This document shows, in pieces, positions 21,283 to 27,602 of a stretch of 27,602 bases of DNA. The stretch comes from JBDSKH01 sp050245915. Lineage in GTDB: Bacteria; Actinomycetota; Actinomycetes; Actinomycetales; Microbacteriaceae. The translations under genes were made by a program, and so were the position numbers. Below the pieces are notes generated by a model that was not told the DNA's origin, did no database searches, and worked only from the letters and a program-made list of their open reading frames with translations. How positions within the stretch are numbered: the first letter of the stretch is position 1; every line of letters begins with the position of its first letter. The stretch is from contig JBFWWZ010000042.1 of assembly GCA_050245915.1 (NCBI GenBank), positions 1-27,602 on the forward strand, in the 5' to 3' direction.

Positions 21283-22613
21283 GCGACATCGAGACCCGCA
21301 TCGGGGAGTGGCGCACCGCGGTGCTGCGCACCCGCACCGTCGACACGGCCGACGCCGACGAGCTGGAGGACAACCTCCGCGAGCAGCTCGCCGACCTCGA
21401 GAAGGCGGGCCTGACGCCCGATGAGGCGTTCCTGATCGCCGTCGGCCGGCTCGGCGAGGTCAGCGCCGTCAGCGCCGAATTCGCGCGTGAGCACGGCGAC
21501 CGGCTCTGGAAGCAGCTCGCGCTCGCCCGTCCGGGCGACGACGGCAGACGCACCGCCATCGCCATGGTGACGTTCGCGGCGATCGCGGCCATCGGCATCC
21601 TGATCGGCCGCGCGATCGCCATGAGCGGGCAGCCCGCCGGAGACATGCTCTTCGGCGAGGGCACCGCCGACTGGTTCGGTCGCAACCTCGGGCTCTTCCT
21701 GGTGACGCCCGTGGCGGGCTACTTCGCGGTGGTGCGCAGGATGCGGGGGCCGCGTCTCGCGATGCTCGCCGCGGCCGTCGCGGTGGTCGCCATCGCCGTC
21801 AACGCGTGGCCGTACACGGCGGACTCGAACACCGCGCTGATCGCGATGCTGCACCTGCCGGTCGTGCTGTGGTTCGCGGTGGGGGTCGCGTATGTCGGCG
21901 GCGACATCGGGTCCGCGCCGCGGCGCATGGACTTCATCCGGTTCTCGGGCGAATGGCTGATCTACTACACGCTGATCGCGCTCGGCGGCGGGGTGCTGCT
22001 CGTGCTCACCGGCTTCATCCTCATGCCGATCGCGCCGGATGTCACCGACGAGGTCTTCGCCTGGGTGCTGCCGTCCGGTGCCGCCGGGGCGGCCGTCGTC
22101 GCCGCCTGGCTGGTGGAGGCGAAGAAGAGCATCGTCGAGAACCTCGCGCCCGTGCTGACCGCGATCTTCACACCGCTGTTCGCGGTGATGCTCGTCGTCG
22201 CCGTCGTCGTCTACTTCGGCGCCGGCGTCGGCCGGGAGTTCGACCGCGAACTGCTCGTCGTGTTCGACGCTCTGCTCCTCGTCGTCGTCGGCCTGGTCGT
22301 GTACGGCATCTCCGCGAGACGCCCGGGACGCGTGATGGATGCCGTGCGGCTGGTGGCTGTGATCGGGGCGATCGTGCTCGACATCCTGGTGCTGGTCTCG
22401 ATGTTCATGAGGATCGGCGAATTCGGCTTCACCCCCAACCGGGTCGCCGCGCTCGGGCTCAACCTGCTGCTGCTGGTGAACCTGCTCGGAAGCGCGTGGC
22501 TGATGCTGCGGCGCGGGGGCGTCGAACGGTGGCAGGTCTCGTACGTGCCGGCGCTCGCCGCCTGGGCCATCGCAATGGTGCTGGTGCTGCCGCCGGCGTT
22601 CGCGTTCGCGTAG
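21279..22613 (+). CDS. HAAS-domain integral membrane protein, PadR partner
   Basis: 444 residues from an ATG overlapping the padR stop. The N-terminal 70-80 residues (IETRIGEWRTAVLRTRTVD, then DELEDNLREQLADLEKAGLTPDEAFLIAVGRLG) form the HAAS/permease-prefix type helical domain known to be encoded beside PadR. The rest is ten or more membrane spans starting with TAIAMVTFAAIAAIGILIG and ending VPALAAWAIAMVLVLPPAFAF, with no transport or enzyme motif that I recognise. It probably signals to, or is controlled by, PadR. The stop codon lies in the left arm of a hairpin shared with the convergent permease gene. Confidence 0.8.
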   Translation: MSDIETRIGEWRTAVLRTRTVDTADADELEDNLREQLADLEKAGLTPDEAFLIAVGRLGEVSAVSAEFAREHGDRLWKQLALARPGDDGRRTAIAMVTFAAIAAIGILIGRAIAMSGQPAGDMLFGEGTADWFGRNLGLFLVTPVAGYFAVVRRMRGPRLAMLAAAVAVVAIAVNAWPYTADSNTALIAMLHLPVVLWFAVGVAYVGGDIGSAPRRMDFIRFSGEWLIYYTLIALGGGVLLVLTGFILMPIAPDVTDEVFAWVLPSGAAGAAVVAAWLVEAKKSIVENLAPVLTAIFTPLFAVMLVVAVVVYFGAGVGREFDRELLVVFDALLLVVVGLVVYGISARRPGRVMDAVRLVAVIGAIVLDILVLVSMFMRIGEFGFTPNRVAALGLNLLLLVNLLGSAWLMLRRGGVERWQVSYVPALAAWAIAMVLVLPPAFAFA

Positions 22614-22630
22614 GCCGCGCGCAGGCCTAC
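22610..22630. terminator. Bidirectional hairpin holding both stop codons
   Basis: GTAGGCC (22610-22616), loop GCGCGCA, GGCCTAC (22624-22630). The left arm contains the TAG of the HAAS gene and the right arm the TAG of the convergent permease gene. No T-tract on either side. Confidence 0.5.
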
Positions 22631-23715
22631 CGTTCGGCGAAGATGCTGGACGGTGCCCCTCGTGCGATCACGACCGCGACGAGGGGCACGAACAGGGGCA
22701 CGGAGGCGAATGCGACCAAGGAACTCAGTACTGCAGTTTTGCTGGGGACGTCGACTGTGGTCATGGAAGCATCGACGGTGAGCCATAGGGAGAACCCGAC
22801 TGCCATGGGCAGCAGAAGAAGTAGATACGAGTCGACGAGCGCGAAGATCGTGGCCCCTCCCGCCGTGAGGCCGAGTCGAACATAGGTGGCGAACTCCCAT
22901 CGTCTCGACCGCACGTAGGCGACGAAGATCGCCCCTGACAGCGCAGCCGCTGCGAGCCCGACCCACTGACTCATGCGCGATTGAAGCGCGGACGAGAGGG
23001 GCTCGAAGGCGCCGCTCCGGTCGACGAAAAGGGGCGAAAGTATCACGTTGGTCACGGGATCCCACCACCCTGAGACGACGCTCCCCAAGGTGCCGCGACC
23101 GGCGGACGTGTATTCCACGTAGCAGCTCGCTACAGATGTGATGGCCGCCCTGTAGAGGATCGTCGTGTCTGCCTCGGCGGTTCGGGTGGTCGGAGACGCC
23201 ACGTAATCGACGATGGCGGTGGTGGATTCACCGCCGCCAGCTGACGTGGCCAGCTTGATGAGCGAGCCAGGAACAAGACCGTAGTCCCGTCCGATACTCG
23301 CTCCGACAACGATCGATGCCGCGCGCAAAGTGTCGGGGGAGTCGTTCGGCCATATGAGTTCGGCCGCGTGCGTGGTCCCCGGGATCAGCGTGACCGCTTG
23401 ACCGGGTCGAGTTGAGAGGTACACCGTGTCGGCGACGCCGACACCTCCCGCGCTGGCAATCCCCTCCAGTCGATTCAGTTCCTCGCATCGTCGACCATCC
23501 AACGGATTCTTGTCCCCTCTGGATGCGACGACGACATTCACACCGGCCTCGACGAACTTGCTGTTCGTCTCGACAATATGCAGAGACTCGGAGAAGTTCA
23601 CGGCTGGGACGAGGAACCCGGCCGCCAGGGCCGCGAGGAACAAGGACCCCGATGCGAGGCGCGCGGCAAGGACGTTCGTTGCCTCCTCGATGACCAGCCG
23701 CCGGATGCTAAACAT
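22627..23715 (-). CDS. MacB/FtsX-type ABC transporter permease
   Basis: 362 residues. The topology is one span near residues 20-42 (GSLFLAALAAGFLVPAVNF), an extracytoplasmic domain of about 200 residues, then three spans (WVGLAAAALSGAIFVAYV; SYLLLLLPMAVGFSLWL; LVAFASVPLFVPLVAVVIA), as in MacB-like mechanotransmission permeases. It has two extracytoplasmic Cys (RRCEEL and ASCYVEY). Such permeases work with an ATPase and a membrane-fusion protein, both encoded just upstream, to export or extract peptides or lipids. The start overlaps the ATPase stop by 8 bp. Base composition is less G+C-rich than the left flank. Last gene of the five-gene operon. Confidence 0.78.
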   Translation of the reverse strand: MFSIRRLVIEEATNVLAARLASGSLFLAALAAGFLVPAVNFSESLHIVETNSKFVEAGVNVVVASRGDKNPLDGRRCEELNRLEGIASAGGVGVADTVYLSTRPGQAVTLIPGTTHAAELIWPNDSPDTLRAASIVVGASIGRDYGLVPGSLIKLATSAGGGESTTAIVDYVASPTTRTAEADTTILYRAAITSVASCYVEYTSAGRGTLGSVVSGWWDPVTNVILSPLFVDRSGAFEPLSSALQSRMSQWVGLAAAALSGAIFVAYVRSRRWEFATYVRLGLTAGGATIFALVDSYLLLLLPMAVGFSLWLTVDASMTTVDVPSKTAVLSSLVAFASVPLFVPLVAVVIARGAPSSIFAER

Positions 23716-24340
23716 CGGCCAGCCCTGCCACTACGCGTGTTCGCCGATCCTCCACCACGATCGCCGAGTCGCATTGCGCCGCTACCGCGAGGTCGTGGGT
23801 CGCCACCAACACGGTTCCTCCGCACATCGCGACCTTGCGGAGGGCGTTCACTACCGTGTCGCGGCTCTGCGCGTCCAGCGAGGCCGTGGGTTCGTCTGCG
23901 AGAACGACCTTCCTGGCACCGGCGAGAGCCCGCGCCACGGCCACTCGTTGTCTCTCGCCGCCCGACAACTTTCGCGCCTCGCGATCCGCAAGCTCGGTCA
24001 TGCCGAGGGCCGCGAGTGCTATTGCGGCTGTCGCAATGGCTCGAGCCTCGGACAACCCGAGCGAATACGGCCCTAGAGCCACGTTCGCGAGGGCCGTGCG
24101 CCGCGGAAGAACCGGCGCTGACTGCGGGATCCAAGCCATTTGGTCGTAGCTGAATGGCCGTTCGACTGTCCCGGATGCTGGAAGCAGGTCGCCCCACAGC
24201 ACGCGGAGAATAGTGGTCTTCCCGACGCCGGATGGTCCCATGAGGGCAGTCACCTGACCGGGAGGGACCGAGAGGGTGACATCCTGCAGCACGGTGACTC
24301 CGCCTACCTGGACGATGCAGTGGCTCAGGCCGAGGGGCAC
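23708..24340 (-). CDS. ABC transporter ATP-binding protein (LolD/MacB type)
   Basis: 210 residues from GTG 24340, chosen because AGGGGAGG lies seven bases upstream and the protein then starts at the natural first strand (PLGLSHCIVQVGGVTVLQDV). The longer ORF upstream is a shadow of the adaptor gene. Walker A is GPSGVGKTT, signature LSGGERQR, Walker B VVLADEPTASLD and H-loop VATHD; the block ADEPTASLD is typical of the MacB/LolD/FtsE branch. It overlaps the adaptor gene by 16 bp and the permease by 8 bp, indicating one coupled unit. Confidence 0.85.
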   Translation of the reverse strand: MPLGLSHCIVQVGGVTVLQDVTLSVPPGQVTALMGPSGVGKTTILRVLWGDLLPASGTVERPFSYDQMAWIPQSAPVLPRRTALANVALGPYSLGLSEARAIATAAIALAALGMTELADREARKLSGGERQRVAVARALAGARKVVLADEPTASLDAQSRDTVVNALRKVAMCGGTVLVATHDLAVAAQCDSAIVVEDRRTRVVAGLADV

Positions 24341-25479
24341 CCTTGTGCCTCCCCTGTGGAGGGTGCGATCAGAACCCTGTCGGCACGCTTGAGCGCGCCC
24401 CGCACGATCGTGACGCCTATCCTGGAACCGACGACGCCGACCTCGATTCCGACCGGGGAAGCATCCGCGCCTCGGTCGACGACGAGGCAGACCCCTGAGC
24501 TGGTCTGTACCAGCGCAGCGCTTGGCACAGTCCACGTCTCGCCATCGGGTTCAGAACGAAGAGCGCCGGAGACGATCGGCTCGTCCGGGTCCACCAACTC
24601 CTCTATCGTCAGCAATCCCGCTTCGGCTACGGCCTGGCGGTCCTCCGCGAGAGGTATCAATCTTCCACCCAGCACGAGCTGTTCCTGCGGGCCGGCCGCG
24701 ATCGGTTGAACTTCCGGAGCAGAAGGAATGGTCGGCGACTTCGTCGGGGAAGGGTCGGGCGAAACTTCAGCCGTGCCGGATACGCCGACTGGCTCAATCA
24801 GACGCGCCGACGAGACACCTCCGGCAGCCTCGAATATTGCGCTTCCGGCGGCAGGTGCAGGAACCCCCACCTGGATACGGCTGTCACCGACTATGACGCT
24901 CCCAGCCGGCAAGTAGATGACCCACCCCGGGTCGAACGTCCGGGCCGACGACGCTTGCGGCACTCCGAGCGCTTCTGCGAGTTGGCGCACACCCGCGGTC
25001 GTCGCCGTCGTGTATCGACTCGAATCGCCGTGCCTGAATCCCAGATCAGCGAGCACCTCATTCAGCATGAGGACATCGTCACCGGTCATCCCATTTGACA
25101 GTTGACGGAAGAACGGACGTGGGGTGTGAAGGGCGAGTCGCCCGACATCGTCGATGGACAAGATGGTGGAGCCACTGGTAACGGTCGACCCGGCGGTGAA
25201 CTCGACGCTCGTCACCAGACCCGCCCAGGCGGGCGCGATGACGTCGACGTCGGGACGCCAGGTTATTTCGACGCTCACCGGACGATCGATCGGTGCGGAA
25301 TTGAGAACGATCGGCGCCCAGGCTCGTGGAGCTTCCGCGTCGACCAATTGTGAAGATTTCGCCCATAGGAAGGCGATCAGCAGGACCGGGAGCAGACACC
25401 ATACCGCCCCGCCGATGATCCAGAGGACGACGGGTGGCTTCGCGCGACGGGCGTTGGGGCGTTCCGACGACATGTTCAC
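24325..25479 (-). CDS. Membrane-fusion (HlyD/MacA-like) protein with peptidoglycan-binding-like insert
   Basis: 384 residues from GTG 25479; ATG 25473 two codons later is equally possible, neither with a strong ribosome binding site. A membrane anchor lies at about 17-40. The first biotinyl-lipoyl-like half (VDVIAPAWAGLVTSVEFTAGSTVTSGSTILSID) is followed by a PG_binding_1-like segment near 128-172 (LSNGMTGDDVLMLNEVLADLG, then TAGVRQLAEALGV), a second barrel-like half, a Ser/Pro-rich linker (about 240-262) and a C-terminal beta domain (VPSAALVQTSSGVCLVVDRG; VGIEVGVVGSRIGVTIV). This is a common actinobacterial adaptor type that may tie an ABC exporter to the cell wall. It lies 30 bp behind the lipoprotein gene. 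Confidence 0.78.
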   Translation of the reverse strand: MNMSSERPNARRAKPPVVLWIIGGAVWCLLPVLLIAFLWAKSSQLVDAEAPRAWAPIVLNSAPIDRPVSVEITWRPDVDVIAPAWAGLVTSVEFTAGSTVTSGSTILSIDDVGRLALHTPRPFFRQLSNGMTGDDVLMLNEVLADLGFRHGDSSRYTTATTAGVRQLAEALGVPQASSARTFDPGWVIYLPAGSVIVGDSRIQVGVPAPAAGSAIFEAAGGVSSARLIEPVGVSGTAEVSPDPSPTKSPTIPSAPEVQPIAAGPQEQLVLGGRLIPLAEDRQAVAEAGLLTIEELVDPDEPIVSGALRSEPDGETWTVPSAALVQTSSGVCLVVDRGADASPVGIEVGVVGSRIGVTIVRGALKRADRVLIAPSTGEAQGCPSA

Positions 25480-25509
25480 TGTCCGGGTGAGTCGGTGCGT
25501 TGTCGACGA

Positions 25510-26136
25510 CTAGTAGCCGATGGCGACCGAAGGCAGATCGGGGAACAGCTCGAGCACTCCCCGATGAACGCATTCGACGACATCATCGGAAGCGTCATCA
25601 CCTAGCTCGTGAACGAGATCGCGGACCGAACTGGAGCCTTCAGCCGGAGCGTAGCCGCGGTCGCGCAAGCAGCCATCCGCGTAGTCAGCGAGCGCTGGGT
25701 CCATCCGCTCTTCGCGAGACAGGCTGAACGCCACAGACACAGTCGTCCAGAACTCCGCTTCGCAACTATCGATCACACGGAGGGCTTCGACCTGATTGAT
25801 GCCGTTGTAGTCGTACGAAAATGCATACCGAACGTTGCTGACCGGATCCATCGCAGGCTCACTCACCAGGAGTCCTTTTGCCGAAAGGCAGTCCGCCAGC
25901 AAGCCGAATGCATTCGAGTATTCGTCGGAGGTGACCTTGCCGTCGTCGAGAATGCCGGCCTGCTCCGTGTGACCGGCATCCCGCTCTTGCGCAGCGTACT
26001 CCCTGATCTGATCTGCGGTGAGCAGTTGCGGTTCGGCGCCTGTGGTCTGCTCGGCCACACAGCCACTCAGGAGCAGGACCGCTCCGACGATCAGGGCGAC
26101 GCAGGGCTTCAGGCTTGCCCGAGCTGCTGCCGTCAC
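25510..26136 (-). CDS. Four-cysteine lipoprotein of unknown function
   Basis: 208 residues from GTG 26136, overlapping the TGA of the secreted-peptide gene (GTGA). The signal peptide ends in the lipobox LSGC (Cys26). The mature part has four Cys (83, 125, 156, 189) in a helical, acidic protein; the segments EYSNAFGLLADCLSAKG and ALADYADGCLRDRGYAP look related, each with a Cys before a helix end and Gly, so an internal duplication with disulfides is likely. No known family recognised. Its coupling to the secreted protein gene suggests the two products interact outside the membrane, as a chaperone, receptor or immunity factor; this is inference. Confidence 0.75.
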   Translation of the reverse strand: MTAAARASLKPCVALIVGAVLLLSGCVAEQTTGAEPQLLTADQIREYAAQERDAGHTEQAGILDDGKVTSDEYSNAFGLLADCLSAKGLLVSEPAMDPVSNVRYAFSYDYNGINQVEALRVIDSCEAEFWTTVSVAFSLSREERMDPALADYADGCLRDRGYAPAEGSSSVRDLVHELGDDASDDVVECVHRGVLELFPDLPSVAIGY

Positions 26137-26513
26137 GTCGATCGGCTGTAGGCGCCGTTGACGTTATGACTACCGCCACCACTGGATGGGTACGTCAGTC
26201 CTACGTTGAGATACGTCGTGACCGACGTGTTGTTGTATGCCCAGGGGCCGGAGCTGGACGGACCGATCGGACGCGCCCCGACGACGTTCAACGCGCAGAT
26301 CGGGTACGTGTACTTGGTGATCGCGCGAATGTTCCACACGCCTCCGGTGCTCACGCGGGCGCTCTGTCCGTAGTAGTCGCCTTGGGTGCAGCCGCTAGCG
26401 GTCAGCTTCTGGCTGAACGAGCCCAACGCCCACGCCGGTGAAGCGGCGACGAAGCCCGCTCCGATGATGCCGACAGTTGCAGCCGCGAACAGCAGCCGCC
26501 TTTTGATTCGCAT
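26133..26513 (-). CDS. Small secreted protein, possible exported peptide of the ABC cluster
   Basis: 126 residues from ATG 26513, with GGGGA five bases upstream; an in-frame ATG at 26549 would add residues that spoil the signal peptide. MRIKRRLLFAAATVGIIG then a hydrophobic run ending SPAWA gives a clean Sec signal with cleavage after Ala29. The mature 97 residues are rich in Gly, Ser, Thr, Tyr and Asn, have Cys42 and Cys73 (probable disulfide), three Trp/aromatic blocks (GGVWNIRAITKYTYP, GPWAYNN) and end NVNGAYSRST. It is not obviously lactococcin 972-like. First gene of the operon with lipoprotein, adaptor and ABC exporter genes; a bacteriocin, signal or surface protein are all possible. 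Confidence 0.72.
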   Translation of the reverse strand: MRIKRRLLFAAATVGIIGAGFVAASPAWALGSFSQKLTASGCTQGDYYGQSARVSTGGVWNIRAITKYTYPICALNVVGARPIGPSSSGPWAYNNTSVTTYLNVGLTYPSSGGGSHNVNGAYSRST

Positions 26514-26678
26514 TCGGTCCCCGATTCCACGTGGAGAGTTGCTCGACAAGATGAGTTGAACTTGAGCAAACCGACGCGCGAACCGGAAACTTGCACTGGC
26601 CTCATCTTAGGCTCAATGAGGCAGACTCAACAAGTCCTAGATATGCGAACGTTCGACGCGGGATGAGGAGCAGCGGGC
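26514..26678. promoter_or_regulatory. Divergent intergenic region with promoter and stem-loops
   Basis: For the minus-strand operon, TTGTTG (26633-26628), 18-base spacer and TAAGAT (26609-26604) form a plausible promoter with a leader of about 84 bases. CCTCAT (26600-26605) pairs with ATGAGG (26616-26621) across the -10 box, and TTGCTC (26539-26544) pairs with GAGCAA (26564-26569) in the leader, with CAAG/CTTG nested inside. The plus-strand side holds AGGAG (26666-26670) before ATG 26679. The region is A+T-rich for this genome. Confidence 0.4.
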
Positions 26679-27197
26679 ATGTGTCCCGAGCGGATGAGTT
26701 GGGTGGACCTCCGTAGAGAGTTTGAGAACCCCTGCCCACACCTGAAAACCTTGTCTTTGCGCAGGTCACGGGGCTTCTACGACCACGACCAGCGCTCCTC
26801 TGAGCCTACCGTTTCCGACTCAAGGGGGCGAGTGGTGCGATCACTTGGGATGGTTCAAACCCTCCTTCGCACGGAGCAGGTCGACGATCTGGTGGCGCAG
26901 TACCGCGAGGGCGCAACGCTCGTGGAGCTGGCATCCGTGTTCGGCGTGAACCGCCGCACGGTCGCCACTCACCTCACCCGGCGGGAGGTGACAATCCGCC
27001 GCGGGCGGTTCGACCCTTCCCGCATCCACGAAGCGGCCGACCTCTACCTCAGCGGGTTGACGCTGGTAGAGGTCGGGGCGAAGGTTGGCGCGGGGCCTCA
27101 GGCTGTCCGACGAGCGCTCGCTTCGCACGGCGTCGTGATCCGGCCTGGCGGGCGCTGTGGTTCTCGCATCACGGCATCCACTGCCGTGGGCGGTTGA
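26679..27197 (+). CDS. Protein with two helix-turn-helix units, recombinase C-terminus-like
   Basis: 172 residues from ATG 26679, which has AGGAG eight bases upstream. A GTG at 26835 behind AAGGGGG would give 120 residues and remove a low-complexity N-terminus with different codon use. Two similar units follow each other: VDDLVAQYREGATLVELASVFGVNRRTVATHLTRREV (about 68-104) and IHEAADLYLSGLTLVEVGAKVGAGPQAVRRALASHGVVIR (about 114-153). Such tandem units are found at the C-terminus of actinobacterial serine recombinases and as small stand-alone genes. No catalytic recombinase domain is present, so this may be a remnant or a small DNA-binding protein. It ends 2 bp from the convergent membrane protein gene. 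Confidence 0.6.
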   Translation: MCPERMSWVDLRREFENPCPHLKTLSLRRSRGFYDHDQRSSEPTVSDSRGRVVRSLGMVQTLLRTEQVDDLVAQYREGATLVELASVFGVNRRTVATHLTRREVTIRRGRFDPSRIHEAADLYLSGLTLVEVGAKVGAGPQAVRRALASHGVVIRPGGRCGSRITASTAVGG

Positions 27198-27199
27198 GC

Positions 27200-27571
27200 C
27201 TAAACACGAAGGGCTGGCTCATGCAGGCTCGCCTCGACGCGCGAGTCATGGCGCTGGTGACGACGGACCGCAGCCTCGTGCAGGCGCGCACGGATGAGCA
27301 GAGCGACGCTCACGGGTCCCATGATGATGAACTTGAGCGCGTTCCAGCATGCCCACAGCACGATGAGGTGCAGCCAGCCCGGGCCGCCGTCGGCTGCCGA
27401 GCCAGAGCAGATGCTGGCGATCAGGATGTACGGAAGCGCGACCAGCATCGCGGGTATCCCCCACTTGAGTCCGCGACGTGTGCGGATGGCAGCGAGCAGT
27501 CGGTTGCTCGGCATGTAGCGGAGCAGGTAGTCGCGGGTGCGAACGCTGAGCGTCCAGATAAGGCGGAACAT
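27200..27571 (-). CDS. Small membrane protein of an actinobacterial accessory family
   Basis: 123 residues; ATG 27571 is preceded by GAGAGG. Basic N-terminus (MFRLIWTLSVRTRDYLLRYM), the block AAIRTRRGLKWGIPAMLVALPYILIA (about 27-52), then GGPGWLHLIVLWACWNALKFIIMGPVSVALLIR (62-94) give two membrane spans. I recall this family as widespread in Actinobacteria, often in accessory regions and often labelled sulfate permease, which the sequence does not support since it is far too short. Function unknown. Confidence 0.7.
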   Translation of the reverse strand: MFRLIWTLSVRTRDYLLRYMPSNRLLAAIRTRRGLKWGIPAMLVALPYILIASICSGSAADGGPGWLHLIVLWACWNALKFIIMGPVSVALLIRARLHEAAVRRHQRHDSRVEASLHEPALRV

Positions 27572-27602
27572 GTCGGGCCTCTCGTCACACGTGTTACTCC
27601 GT

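Noticed and set aside
24341..24535. 65-codon upstream extension of the ABC ATPase
   Set aside because: Arg-rich shadow of the adaptor gene; GTG 24340 has a strong ribosome binding site and the natural N-terminus.
26133..26513. Lactococcin 972 family bacteriocin
   Set aside because: Size and the export operon fit, but the family's conserved W/G/H pattern and C-terminal aromatic motif are not seen.
26679..27197. Functional serine recombinase or integrase
   Set aside because: No catalytic serine domain or resolvase motifs; only the two C-terminal-type helix-turn-helix units are present.
27200..27571. Sulfate permease
   Set aside because: At 123 residues with two membrane spans it cannot be a SulP or CysTW-type transporter; the label appears to be inherited.
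1..27602. CRISPR arrays, tRNA or rRNA genes, intact insertion sequences
   Set aside because: I saw no regularly spaced repeats, no tRNA-like cloverleaf, and no transposase with terminal repeats.

Overview
The window looks like a chromosomal segment of a high-G+C actinobacterium, most likely Microbacteriaceae (Microbacterium-like). The basis is very G/C-rich third codon positions, frequent GTG starts, tightly packed genes with ATGA/GTGA overlaps, many TANNNT -10 boxes exactly six bases before a start codon (leaderless mRNAs), and a GGTTTCGATACG...CTACTCAACC palindromic repeat that I recall from this family. No database search was run; family calls come from reading motifs.

Left part (1-7.0 kb): the 5' end of a probable leuS; pabB (minus) and pabC (plus) diverging from a 17-bp dual leaderless promoter, with a dedA gene coupled to pabC; a long palindrome as terminator; then a four-gene osmoprotectant (glycine betaine/carnitine/choline type) ABC importer on the minus strand, ATPase-permease-permease-lipoprotein, followed upstream by a TetR regulator. 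Middle (7-13.3 kb): an App1-type phosphatase coupled to an AlkZ-like DNA glycosylase, a small unknown protein, a UbiA prenyltransferase, an ECF sigma factor with its zinc-binding anti-sigma factor behind an autoregulatory-looking promoter, and a DHA2 drug-efflux MFS gene preceded by a previously uncalled 24-codon leaderless leader ORF and a hairpin carrying its ribosome binding site.

13.3-22.6 kb: two alpha/beta hydrolases and an LLM flavin monooxygenase on the minus strand; a TTG-start helical protein coupled to a NUDIX hydrolase; a Ser/Thr kinase-GAF fusion; tryptophan 2,3-dioxygenase (kynA) with a metal-dependent amidohydrolase directly behind it; a membrane protein; and a PadR regulator coupled to a HAAS-domain membrane protein, with tandem operator-like repeats in front.

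Right part (22.6-27.6 kb) is an accessory region with visibly lower G+C. It holds a five-gene minus-strand operon: a secreted 126-aa precursor with two cysteines, a four-cysteine lipoprotein, a membrane-fusion protein with a peptidoglycan-binding-like insert, an ABC ATPase and a MacB-type permease. I do not recognise this as a described system; it resembles export or immunity machinery for the secreted peptide and is the best candidate for something new. It is followed by a two-HTH protein resembling a recombinase C-terminus and a small membrane protein common in actinobacterial accessory regions.
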